From contig JAMPAO010000029.1 in assembly GCA_023667165.1 (NCBI GenBank), forward strand, positions 1-24,864: DNA of 24,864 bases, written 5' to 3'. Both the position numbers and the translations under genes were made by a program. Source of the DNA: Ruminococcus sp. Lineage in GTDB: Bacteria > Bacillota > Clostridia > Oscillospirales > Ruminococcaceae. How positions within the stretch are numbered: position 1 is the stretch's first letter; each line of letters begins with the position of its first letter. The notes beneath the pieces were generated by a model. The model was not told where the DNA came from. It made no database searches and worked only from the letters and a program-made list of their open reading frames with translations. Below, in pieces: positions 1 to 7,783 of this stretch.

Positions 1-928
1 GGTGCAAAGTCATAAAGCTCATAAGGTCAATACAGCTTTCAAAAACGTAAATGCCTTTCGGTCTACCCAAAGAAAACCGAAAATAGCTTTCGGTCGTTCC
101 GGGGGCAACGCCTTTGTAATTTTTCAGCTTTGAAAATACATCCTTTCGTATCTCCTCACGGTCAATATCCCGTGAGGAAATATCCGAAATTATACCTGTT
201 ACCCTGCTGCAGTCCTTGCTCTCGATAACGATATTGGCGTTATTTTCATAAACATATCCCGCAAACTTAATGTCGGAGTTTTCATATTCTCTGCCGAAAA
301 TCTCGGCAGCACACGGCTCTGCGGGAATAAAGCTCTTATCGGAAATATCCTTGTATTCGGTATTCCCTATCCGATATTTCTTCCCGCCCGTGCCGTGAAT
401 TTCCGCACCGCAGGACTTACCGTTTACCGTATGGAGAAAAACAGCATTGCCTTTTTTATCCTGATACAACAGCTTTGCCCGGATAAATGCGTTCACCGCT
501 TCGGGAGAAATGCACCGTGTTTTTGTGAGGTACGCAAACACTTTTCGGTTGTCCTCGCCCTGTTCGGGCTTAATAAACTGCGGTTTTTCATATCCGGGCG
601 GCTTGCATTCGGGCTTCGGTACACCGGAATACCGATGAGAATTATCTCTTTCTGATATGCCGCTGCCCGGTTCTCCGTCAAGAGCATTTTTCATAGCCTC
701 GGTAAAGGGCATATCAAATACTTTCATCAAACAGCTGACCAGACCCTTGCCGCCTTTCTGCCGTGAATGTATGTAAAACTGTTCCGTACTGTCCTTGACG
801 TAAAATCCGCCAAAGCCCTCAATATGCGTTTGACTGCCTGAGTGTTTGCAGGAATAGCCCTGCTGTGAGAAATATTCAACGATACCTCTCTCATTGGCGC
901 GTCTTATCTGTTCATCGGAGTAATACAT
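1..928 (-). CDS. DUF3991/Toprim-domain protein, 3' end cut by window edge
   Basis: The minus strand is open from an ATG at 928 to the left edge, giving 309 codons without a stop; the C-terminus is outside. The N-terminus (MYYSDEQIRRAN) leads into a region with HIEGFGGFYVKD, then a DUF3991-like block around residues 120-165 (KVFAYLTKTRCISPEAVNAF, then GAEIHGTGGKKYRIG). The last visible residues, GRPKGIYVFESCIDLMSF, match the start of the Toprim-like fold (VFESPIDAL) seen in mobile-element proteins of this type. In known elements such proteins resemble primase fragments and are thought to act in plasmid or transfer DNA metabolism; the exact reaction is not established. The start codon overlaps the TGA of the diguanylate cyclase gene in a TGATG junction, so translation is probably coupled. 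Domain assignment is by motif memory only. Confidence 0.75.
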   Translation of the reverse strand, partial: MYYSDEQIRRANERGIVEYFSQQGYSCKHSGSQTHIEGFGGFYVKDSTEQFYIHSRQKGGKGLVSCLMKVFDMPFTEAMKNALDGEPGSGISERDNSHRYSGVPKPECKPPGYEKPQFIKPEQGEDNRKVFAYLTKTRCISPEAVNAFIRAKLLYQDKKGNAVFLHTVNGKSCGAEIHGTGGKKYRIGNTEYKDISDKSFIPAEPCAAEIFGREYENSDIKFAGYVYENNANIVIESKDCSRVTGIISDISSRDIDREEIRKDVFSKLKNYKGVAPGTTESYFRFSLGRPKGIYVFESCIDLMSFMTLH

Positions 929-2478
929 CACCGTTCACCGTCACTTCCGTAAAAGTCCCTGAACTGCTCGTCCTGCTCCGCAAGCCTATCCTGCGCTTTC
1001 TCCGTCCATTCCCTGATACCGTCTATAACGTCCGAAACGTGTTTTTCGGATGTTTCCGGCTTCCCCTGCCCGACCTCTGCGGGAGACTTTTCTTCGGAAA
1101 TATCGGAGGAATTTTCTTTGCGGGGAACATCTGCAGCAGCTCCTTTTCCGGATTTTTTCAGCTCTTCCTCAATGCCGTTTGCAAAAACTTCAATCTTGTT
1201 TGCATAAAATTCGGCGTCTTCGGAACAGCCGGGAACATCTGCATATTCCCTCAATGCCTCGATAACGGTGTAAAGATCGTAATCCTCGGCGTGGTTCTCA
1301 AAAGCGTCGAAAATCATATCCCGAATACTGTCTGCTGCCGCCTTATCGGTGAGCCCCTCACACGTTGCAAATATTTCCGCTGCTTTTTCCGCAAGGTAAT
1401 TCATATATGTAATGCTGTCGGAGCATATCACTTGATCACGCCCCGCTTCTTTAGCCCGATACACAGCATTATCGGCAATTTTAAACTGCTCGTCATATAC
1501 AGACCTGACGTTCTCCTTTGTAACAGGAACAGAGGGAGTAAATTCGTGAACACCGATCGAAGCGGTCACGGAAATAAATAATTGCTCTCCGTCCTGTGTT
1601 ATGGGAGTTTTGGTGCTTTCAATCATCCTGCGTAACTGTTCTGCCTTGTCAACAGCTTCTTCGGGGGTATCGGTAATGAGAATTGTCATCATTTCCTCGC
1701 CGCCCAGCCTGAAACAGCTATCTGCGCCGTTCTTTGTAAAATCTTTCAGAACACCCGCAACAGACTTTAATATCTCGTCCCCTGCGTCATGACCGTATGT
1801 ATCGTTCACATTCTTGAACCGATCAATATCGCTCATCAGAAGATTAACGCTTTTACCCTCGCCAAATGCCTTTACAACGGTATCCGAAAGGTATTCATTA
1901 AGTCCCTGACGGTTGTACATCTGTGTAAGCTCGTCTGTGATACGCCCCTGATGCTGATACTCTTTTTCAAGACCTAACCGTATGTTTTCAACGAACGTAC
2001 CGCCCTTTTTGAAATTGCGGGATAAATCGCCGCTGTCAAAACAGGATCTCTTATCGGCTTTCAGAACGCCCAGCGTATCTCCCCCGCTTGTGACAAGAGG
2101 AATAAGCGCCTTATTTCCGAAATTCTTTATTTCCTGCGTTTCAAAAACGCTTTTTATGTCCTCTGTATCACGGGTTTGCCACTGTCTGCCCTCGTCCTCG
2201 GAAAACATTTTACCGCTTGTGTTGTCCATACAGTAAAAAGTTACTTTATCGCTGCCCGTAAGCTGTTTTGCGGCGCTTTCTATCTCCGTCATAACCTCGT
2301 CAATGCTCCGGCTTTCGGTCATTGCGGAAATAAAGCGGTTAATGGTGTTAATTTCTTCCTTTATCTCAATGTTGTTGTTTTTAAGCTCCGTTACCTCGCT
2401 TCGGAGAGACTTGTTTTCATTCTCCAGATCTTCAAGCCTTTTGAGAATGGAACTCAGATCAAATTCTTTGTTATCCAT
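928..2478 (-). CDS. GGDEF-domain diguanylate cyclase with GAF-like sensor
   Basis: The 516-aa protein has an N-terminal coiled coil (about residues 5-48), a GAF-like region (about 50-165) and a complete GGDEF domain (about 175-345). Visible landmarks are DELTQMYNR (182-190), the metal-binding MSDIDRFKNVND (D217/D219), and the signature RLGGEEM with GGEEM at 259-263. It should make cyclic di-GMP from two GTP. The inhibitory I-site (RxxD, four residues before the CRYGGEEF-type block) reads NGAD, so its arginine is missing and product feedback is probably weak. There are no membrane segments, so it is cytosolic. The last ~170 residues are helical and charged and are not recognised. The ATG at 2478 follows GAGGTG at 7-nt spacing. 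A cyclase inside a conjugation-element operon suggests signalling to the host's surface or mating behaviour; that role is inference. Confidence 0.9.
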   Translation of the reverse strand: MDNKEFDLSSILKRLEDLENENKSLRSEVTELKNNNIEIKEEINTINRFISAMTESRSIDEVMTEIESAAKQLTGSDKVTFYCMDNTSGKMFSEDEGRQWQTRDTEDIKSVFETQEIKNFGNKALIPLVTSGGDTLGVLKADKRSCFDSGDLSRNFKKGGTFVENIRLGLEKEYQHQGRITDELTQMYNRQGLNEYLSDTVVKAFGEGKSVNLLMSDIDRFKNVNDTYGHDAGDEILKSVAGVLKDFTKNGADSCFRLGGEEMMTILITDTPEEAVDKAEQLRRMIESTKTPITQDGEQLFISVTASIGVHEFTPSVPVTKENVRSVYDEQFKIADNAVYRAKEAGRDQVICSDSITYMNYLAEKAAEIFATCEGLTDKAAADSIRDMIFDAFENHAEDYDLYTVIEALREYADVPGCSEDAEFYANKIEVFANGIEEELKKSGKGAAADVPRKENSSDISEEKSPAEVGQGKPETSEKHVSDVIDGIREWTEKAQDRLAEQDEQFRDFYGSDGER

Positions 2479-2489
2479 ACACGTTCACC

Positions 2490-2807
2490 TCACAACATCA
2501 CATAATTATTGCCGTTAAAAACGTAATTTTCGGGAGATATACCGTAATCAAGCGCCTGCATGCGAATATCCGCAATACATTCACTGTACTCAGCAAGAAC
2601 CTCCGCAAGCTCGTCAAAAATATCACCGCTTTCAACAGTCCACTCCGCGTCGGTGAAAAAAATCTCCCGTTCCTCATCGGAGGTTTCATATATACCCCGG
2701 ACGTCGGAAAAATGTTTAAGGAAAAATTCATAAGTACATTCACGCTCATTAACGGCGTAAACAAATATCCGAGCGGTATTGCCCGTTTCACGGATCAGAA
2801 TTTTCAC
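2490..2807 (-). CDS. Hypothetical acidic protein, 105 aa
   Basis: No family recognised. The gene starts with GTG at 2807, preceded by GGGAG about 9 nt upstream, and overlaps the end of the 487-aa gene by 20 bases, so the two are probably translationally coupled. The product is acidic, with many Glu and Asp (DEEREIFFTDAEW, DIFDELAEVLAEYSE), no membrane segment and no signal peptide. The second half looks helical. It ends 11 bases before the diguanylate cyclase start. Position between topB-linked genes and the cyclase suggests an element maintenance or regulatory role, but nothing in the sequence shows one. Confidence 0.7.
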   Translation of the reverse strand: MKILIRETGNTARIFVYAVNERECTYEFFLKHFSDVRGIYETSDEEREIFFTDAEWTVESGDIFDELAEVLAEYSECIADIRMQALDYGISPENYVFNGNNYVML

Positions 2808-4251
2808 TGTTATTCTCTCCCTTCTGATGTTCGGCTCTGAGTTCTGCCTGACCTTTATCCCTTGCCTCCCTGCTGCCGTACTTCTTTGCGGCGTATGCTT
2901 TAAGGTCGGAAAGGTGCTGTATCATACCGTTCTGTCCCCGCTGCTGCCTGTACTGTTCTTCAATGAGCCGCCGGGCATATTCACGGTCTTTCAAGGGTAT
3001 TTTTTCCCACTCATCCGGGGGAATGGTTATCTTATTGTTTTTCTTGACTATCTTCCGTGAATGCGACCACTCCATAATGACCGTCCAAAGATTGTTGTAA
3101 TCAAAGGGAACAGTGCGGAATGTTTTGCTGTCAAGCGGTTCAAGTCTGTTGTTTTCGTAAGCTGCAAACAGATACTTTTTACCGCTGTGGGTTATTTCGA
3201 TAACGGTTTTATCCGCAATAATTTTCCCATCTAAAAATTTGACCGCCGCCATATTTATAAGCTGTTCCTCGCTCGGTTCGTTATGGGGATATATCTCAAT
3301 ATCAAGGTCTGTTTCATAGGTCCTGTCAAATTCCTCACCGAGTCTGATAAGATTTTTTTCATACTCGGTCGCACCGTAATCAAACCAGTTGATAACATCA
3401 CCGCAGATATTCCGCTTTTTTGAGATAACCGAAACAGTGAAATGCAGCTTATCTTTGGTGATGTATTCCTCATATTTTGCGGGAAAATTTTCATCAAAAG
3501 GGATACGGTTTTCCCTTACATACTTTATATAATCGGCTGCGTAAGGCTTTCCGTAAATTTCCGCTATCTGCACTGCATTCAGGATATTCGGAATAAAAGG
3601 CAGCCTCGGAAATTCCTTGTTATCGTCCTTTATAAGGCTGATATAGCTTTCCTTTTCGTCCTTAAAGTCACATTCAATGCTTTCCGTGCTTAGAATTTCA
3701 ATTGCTTTTCTGTCAAAGTGCGCAGCGGGTTCTCCGGATTTTACAAGGAACATAAGGAACTCTTTATCTTTAGGAAACACAAAACCTCCGCTTACCGTAA
3801 GTTTCGTATTTCCGTGCAGCTTCAGCGCCGTTTTGAAATCCGCCTGCTGAATCTGCTCATAGCGAACAGAATTATATGCGCACATAAACGCACTTCTGAC
3901 AATATCATCGGAAACCCGATCGTCGGGATTTTCCTTTGCCTTGTCTATCAGGAAATTTTCGGTATCGAAAATAAGGTCGGTGTACCTTTCCGAATCTTTT
4001 GCAATATCGGAAAGAACGTCATAATCCACATATCCCGCACCGAAAAGTATCAGGACATGCGCAAGAGCTTCGGTGTATTTTTCAAACCGGATGTCGTCTG
4101 CCTGCTTGCTTGAAAGCTGCCTTATCTCTATATCTTCGGGGATCCGCATACCGCATATTTCTGAAATAAAAGCACTGCGCCAAAATTCGTTTATTGCAAT
4201 GCTGCTTGCGCCGCAATAGCCGTAAACCGTTTTTCTTTTGTTCTCACTCAT
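2788..4251 (-). CDS. Conserved-looking mobile-element protein of unknown function, 487 aa
   Basis: The family is not recognised. The ATG at 4251 lies inside the last codons of topB (8-base overlap, ATGAGTGA) and has GGAGG 11 nt upstream, so it is coupled to topB. The protein is soluble, mostly mixed helix and strand, with a central block TVSVISKKRNICGDVINWFD (about 285-305) and a basic C-terminal helix (about 420-470: WEKIPLKDREYARRLIEEQY, then many K/R/E/Q). The C-terminal tail would suit nucleic-acid or partner binding. There is no Walker motif and no catalytic signature that I can name. Its steady position after topoisomerase III suggests a role in element DNA handling; this is inference. 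Confidence 0.75.
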   Translation of the reverse strand: MSENKRKTVYGYCGASSIAINEFWRSAFISEICGMRIPEDIEIRQLSSKQADDIRFEKYTEALAHVLILFGAGYVDYDVLSDIAKDSERYTDLIFDTENFLIDKAKENPDDRVSDDIVRSAFMCAYNSVRYEQIQQADFKTALKLHGNTKLTVSGGFVFPKDKEFLMFLVKSGEPAAHFDRKAIEILSTESIECDFKDEKESYISLIKDDNKEFPRLPFIPNILNAVQIAEIYGKPYAADYIKYVRENRIPFDENFPAKYEEYITKDKLHFTVSVISKKRNICGDVINWFDYGATEYEKNLIRLGEEFDRTYETDLDIEIYPHNEPSEEQLINMAAVKFLDGKIIADKTVIEITHSGKKYLFAAYENNRLEPLDSKTFRTVPFDYNNLWTVIMEWSHSRKIVKKNNKITIPPDEWEKIPLKDREYARRLIEEQYRQQRGQNGMIQHLSDLKAYAAKKYGSREARDKGQAELRAEHQKGENNSENSDP

Positions 4252-6619
4252 TGCCCTGCACCTCCGAACGGATATTTACATATTTTCCCGTATCAACAAG
4301 CCTGTATCGCATTTTTACGCTTTCGCCACTTAATGTTTCTTTTGTCTTTTCAACTGTCCCGCCCTTCAGAAAATTCTCTGCGTCGTCCGCAGTAACGGTT
4401 ATCCCGTTGTAATTATCCTCTTTCCAAATCGCAAACCCGCAGCCATCTCTGCCCGATTCGCAATAAAAGTTCTGTCTGCCCTCGATAACATTTTTTCCGC
4501 ATCTTGGACACACTCCGACTATCTTCTTCTCTCCCGCTATGCGTTTGAGATTAACGTATTTTCCCGTATCTTCAAGAACATAATCTGCTTCGTATACCTC
4601 GCCTTTTTTGTTTTCGGCTTTCATTTTAACCGTTTCGCCGCTCAGGAGCTTAACAGCCTTTGCCCTTGTGACCTCGCTCTTTAAAAATCTGTCCTGTTTC
4701 CAAAGCGTAAACCCGCAGCCGGCTTGTTTTGTTCCGAAACGCCCGCTTTCGCAATAGAAATTATTTTTACCCTCGTAAATATTCTTTCCGCACCTGGGAC
4801 ACCTGCCCACCGGTTCACGCTTAGGAGCATTGGGGTTCTCACAGCTAAGGGGCGTTCTGTGATGTCCGGGGCTTGTTTCGGTTTGAATTACAGACCTTAC
4901 AAACTGTATCACACTCGGGATAAAATCTTCGGGAGTCCTGCCTGTCCTGCAAATATCCTCAAATATCTTTTCCCATTCTGCCGTTCTTTCCACCGACTTT
5001 ACACTGTCCGGAACAGACGCAATAAAATCCTTTCCGAACTGTGTTGCAATAACGGTCTTGCCTTTACGCTCGGCATATCCCGCCTTTATAAGCTCCTCGA
5101 TAACGTCCGCTCTTGTAGCTTCCGTGCCAATGCCCTTTCCGCTGACTGCGCTTTTCAGCTCCTTATCGTCAATGCGGTTGTCGATATTGTTCATCACGGA
5201 CAAAAGGCTTGCGTCCGTGAAATGCTTTAACGGCTGTGTTTCGCATACCTTGACTTTAATGTCCTCGGCTGTAAACGTACTGTCTGCGGTATATTCGGCA
5301 GAAGAATTATTTTCGGGATTTTTGTACTCCGTATCATATTTTCTCCAGCCCATTTCCGTGGGCGTTTCCGTTTTAAGTCCGAAAATCACATCGCCGCATC
5401 TAAACACAAAATGATTTTCCCTGTACTTATACGGCTTATCCACAGCGCAAAGGAAACGGTTTGCAATAAGGTGATATATATTACTGTCCTGCTCGGAAAG
5501 CCCATCAATGCTTTCCGAATTTGCTTCGGGAATAACAGCGTGATGGTCGTGACCGTCCATCTTGCCGTTGTTCACAACACGTTCGTCAAGCATAAGCCCC
5601 TGTCCTATAAGGCTGCCGGCTCTTTCAGCGTACTCCGCACGTTCCGTAAGTTTTATTACCGTTCGTGAAGCAATCTCCCGCATATCCTCGGAAATATAAT
5701 TGCAGTCGGTTCTCGGATAGGTTATGAGCCTGCGCTCATAAAGTCGCTGTGCGCTTTCAAGGGTCTGCTTGGCTGTATAACCGTAAATGCGGTTAGCCTC
5801 CTGCTGTAATGTAGTAAGACTGTGCAAGAGAGGACGGTTCTTTGATTTATTTTCGCACTCTGCGGAAACGACCGTTATTTCTTTTCCGTTTATTTCACCC
5901 GCCGCCTTTTCCGCTTCCTCCTCGGTTTTAAAAACACTGTCGGAAAGTGCGCCGCCCGGCATTTCAAGACGGTATGTAATGACCTTTTTGAAATCGGAAA
6001 TTTCCTTGTCGCGCTCTGCGATTACCCAAAGCACGGGAGTTTTTACCCTGCCTATGCGGTGGGGGTAATTATCCAAAACACTGTAAAGACGGGATAAATT
6101 CATTCCGATGATCCAGTCTGCCTGCTGACGGATAAACGCCGCCATATACTCACCGTCAAAATCGCTGTCGGGAGGAAGATCATCAAGACATTTTCGTATT
6201 GCTTCGTCCGTCATAGAATTGCACCATAAACGCTTGACAGGCTTTTTGCAGTTATTCGCCTCATAAATCTGACGGAAGATAAGCTCGCCTTCCCTCCCTG
6301 CGTCTGTTGCCGCAATTATTTCCGTCACATCTTCACGGTTCATAAGCTCGGATATAAGGCTTCGCAGATCCTCGGTATCTTCTCCTGCGGGAAAAATCCT
6401 GAAATCGGGCAGCATAGGCAGCTCGTCTATTTTGTAGGTTTTAGAAAATCCGTAATCATCGGGATTACCCAAACCGTACAGATGACCTCTTGCTCCGGCA
6501 ACGTAATATCCGCCCCCCTTGAAGCAATACGCTCTGCCGGAATATATCTTCTCCCTTGCGCCCACGGAATGAGCGATTATTTTCATTGTGCTTGGCTTTT
6601 CGGTTATTATGAGTTTCAT
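4244..6619 (-). CDS. topB: DNA topoisomerase III (type IA) with duplicated zinc-binding tail
   Basis: A 791-aa type IA topoisomerase, which nicks one strand through a tyrosine and passes the other. The Toprim domain has ITEKPS (E7) and AATDAGREGE (103-112, D106); the active-site block is RLITYPRTDC with Y301; HHAVIPE follows at 359-365. The catalytic core ends near 585. The tail (about 604-785) is two ~90-aa repeats, each starting CPRCGKN, continuing NFYCESGR and CGF.(L/I)WK, and ending in DTGKYVN. The cysteines are 607/610/623/635 and 704/707/720/727. The ATG at 6619 follows GAAAGGA. The gene starts a group with four downstream genes and overlaps the next by 8 bases. TopB homologues (TraE-type) are common on conjugative elements, where they resolve DNA intermediates. 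A minus-strand promoter just upstream is not obvious. Confidence 0.96.
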   Translation of the reverse strand: MKLIITEKPSTMKIIAHSVGAREKIYSGRAYCFKGGGYYVAGARGHLYGLGNPDDYGFSKTYKIDELPMLPDFRIFPAGEDTEDLRSLISELMNREDVTEIIAATDAGREGELIFRQIYEANNCKKPVKRLWCNSMTDEAIRKCLDDLPPDSDFDGEYMAAFIRQQADWIIGMNLSRLYSVLDNYPHRIGRVKTPVLWVIAERDKEISDFKKVITYRLEMPGGALSDSVFKTEEEAEKAAGEINGKEITVVSAECENKSKNRPLLHSLTTLQQEANRIYGYTAKQTLESAQRLYERRLITYPRTDCNYISEDMREIASRTVIKLTERAEYAERAGSLIGQGLMLDERVVNNGKMDGHDHHAVIPEANSESIDGLSEQDSNIYHLIANRFLCAVDKPYKYRENHFVFRCGDVIFGLKTETPTEMGWRKYDTEYKNPENNSSAEYTADSTFTAEDIKVKVCETQPLKHFTDASLLSVMNNIDNRIDDKELKSAVSGKGIGTEATRADVIEELIKAGYAERKGKTVIATQFGKDFIASVPDSVKSVERTAEWEKIFEDICRTGRTPEDFIPSVIQFVRSVIQTETSPGHHRTPLSCENPNAPKREPVGRCPRCGKNIYEGKNNFYCESGRFGTKQAGCGFTLWKQDRFLKSEVTRAKAVKLLSGETVKMKAENKKGEVYEADYVLEDTGKYVNLKRIAGEKKIVGVCPRCGKNVIEGRQNFYCESGRDGCGFAIWKEDNYNGITVTADDAENFLKGGTVEKTKETLSGESVKMRYRLVDTGKYVNIRSEVQGNE

Positions 6620-6637
6620 AAAAGTTTTTCCTTTCTG

Positions 6638-6666
6638 TTGATTTTTTTATCCGGATGTGGTATAAT
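6638..6666 (+). promoter_or_regulatory. Sigma-A promoter of the GNAT-like cassette
   Basis: The -35 TTGATT (6638-6643) and a perfect -10 TATAAT (6661-6666) are separated by 17 bases. The spacer ends in TGG, giving an extended -10 (TGnTATAAT). The predicted start near 6673 leaves a leader of about 15 nt that carries AAAGGA in front of the GTG at 6688. It points rightward, against all neighbouring genes, and sits 19 bases from the topB start codon. Confidence 0.85.
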
Positions 6667-6687
6667 GGTTATAAAGGATGTGATACG

Positions 6688-7197
6688 GTGAATATTGAGA
6701 TCGACAAGCTGACGCCTTGCCTTGAAAAAGTTTCCGACGGGCAGATCGTAAATACAAAATATCTGCAGATCCCGCCCGAAGATTTAAAAGATCTCAAAGG
6801 CTGGAATTTTAAATGGTCATCGCTTCCGGCAGATAAATTTGAGATCTACAAGCTGTTCGTTGAGGATGATGACAGGATACAGGGGCTTGTTGCAATATCG
6901 GATGTAAAACCCGATAAAGCGGTATATGTGAAAATTGCGGAAAGTGCACCTCATAACATTGGAAAAGAAAAGGAATATCTCGGCGTCGGCGGTCACTTGT
7001 TCGCCATTGCCGTCAAACGCTCCTTTGAGCTTGGCTACGGCGGTTTCACATATATGGACGCCAAAAATACACATCTTGTTATGCACTATTCCAAAGCGCT
7101 CGGAGCTGTTCTTATCGGTACTCCGCACCCTTACAGAATGATTATTGATGAAACCGCAGCAGCAAATTTGGTAAAATACTATAATTTTGGGAGGTAA
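6688..7197 (+). CDS. GNAT-like acetyltransferase-fold protein, 169 aa
   Basis: The frame is open from 6655, but that ATG lies across the promoter, so the GTG at 6688 behind AAAGGA (about 10 nt) is the better start. The region YLGVGGHLFAIAVKRSFELG (about residues 100-119) resembles GNAT motif A, where a glycine-rich turn precedes the helix that binds the acetyl-CoA pyrophosphate. It is followed by GFTYMDAKN and HYSKALGAVLIG, like the GNAT C-terminal strand and helix. The substrate is unknown. It is the first of two plus-strand genes set between minus-strand transfer genes, with its own promoter and terminator, so it looks like an independent cargo unit. GNAT proteins act as toxins in some toxin-antitoxin pairs; no ribbon-helix-helix antitoxin is visible here, so that is only a possibility. 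Confidence 0.78.
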   Translation: MNIEIDKLTPCLEKVSDGQIVNTKYLQIPPEDLKDLKGWNFKWSSLPADKFEIYKLFVEDDDRIQGLVAISDVKPDKAVYVKIAESAPHNIGKEKEYLGVGGHLFAIAVKRSFELGYGGFTYMDAKNTHLVMHYSKALGAVLIGTPHPYRMIIDETAAANLVKYYNFGR

Positions 7198-7201
7198 ATG
7201 T

Positions 7202-7405
7202 ATGTCTGAAAAAGAATTTCACGATATTTGCAGCCTTGATTACATTGCAGATGAAGCGGGGGGATTTGTTGACAGCAGTTTTCCCGGCTGCGCCGACAGT
7301 CCGCATTATGATTACCGTTCCATCCTCACATACTGCAAAGAACGCAATATTGAGCCGATAGATTTGACTTTACGGGAAATGCAGCAGTTCGTAATATCCC
7401 GATAA
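7202..7405 (+). CDS. Small partner protein of the GNAT-like gene, 67 aa
   Basis: The ATG at 7202 is chosen because GGGAGG (7189-7194) sits 7 nt upstream, inside the last codons of the GNAT-like gene. A longer in-frame start (TTG at 7187) would overlap that ribosome site. The product is acidic, MSEKEFHDICSLDYIADEAG at the start, then a central DSPHYDYRS and a C-terminal helix LTLREMQQFVIS. No family is recognised. It is co-transcribed with the GNAT-like gene and the transcript ends at the hairpin at 7427. The small acidic partner plus enzyme arrangement would suit an adaptor or antitoxin, but no sequence feature proves it. Confidence 0.7.
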   Translation: MSEKEFHDICSLDYIADEAGGFVDSSFPGCADSPHYDYRSILTYCKERNIEPIDLTLREMQQFVISR

Positions 7406-7426
7406 ACAAATCGCCTGTCTTATATG

Positions 7427-7456
7427 CAGCGCCTTCAAAAGGAGGTGCTGTTTTTT
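7427..7456 (+). terminator. Rho-independent terminator of the GNAT-like cassette
   Basis: A 10-bp stem (CAGCGCCTTC with GGAGGTGCTG, two G-U pairs) and an AAAA loop are followed directly by TTTTTT. The U-run overlaps the stop codon of the converging minus-strand gene at 7455. The minus-strand side has no U-run, so termination should be one-way. Confidence 0.9.
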
Positions 7457-7781
7457 ACTTTTTCTCCTTTCTCCCGGTCTGTTCCGGTTCCATTGATTTT
7501 AAATTGCTTACGGCAGCAAGAGCAGCCGTAAGTCCCGTGAACATAAAAAGATGGAATTTGCTCTTTTCCAAAATTTCTTCAAGAAAACTTCCCTCACGTT
7601 TTTCCTCCGGCTGAACAACCTCCGTTTCCTGCCGTGCATTCTCTTTTCTGTCCTCCCACTCCCGCCACCGGTTCGCACCGACGGCAATCACGGTAAGAGA
7701 TACAATTATTACCGTGTATCTGAACCACTGCTCCCCCTTGTGTTCCCGAATGTAATCCTTTATTTTCCCGAAAATATTCAT
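7455..7781 (-). CDS. Small membrane protein of the transfer operon, 108 aa
   Basis: No named family recognised. There are two hydrophobic segments: TVIIVSLTVIAVGA (about residues 23-36) and FHLFMFTGLTAALAAVSNL (about 76-94). A charged stretch between them (WREWEDRKENARQETEVVQP) would sit on one side of the membrane. Two starts are possible: the ATG at 7785-7787 overlaps the previous stop, but GGAGG is only 1 nt from it, while the ATG at 7779-7781 lies 7 nt from the same GGAGG and is preferred. It is the last gene of the mating-channel operon before the plus-strand cassette. A structural or accessory role in the transfer apparatus is inferred from context only. Confidence 0.75.
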   Translation of the reverse strand: MNIFGKIKDYIREHKGEQWFRYTVIIVSLTVIAVGANRWREWEDRKENARQETEVVQPEEKREGSFLEEILEKSKFHLFMFTGLTAALAAVSNLKSMEPEQTGRKEKK

Positions 7782-7783
7782 TA

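Noticed and set aside
6655..6687. Longer N-terminus for the GNAT-like protein from the ATG at 6655
   Set aside because: That ATG lies upstream of and across the -10 box, so it would not be in the transcript.
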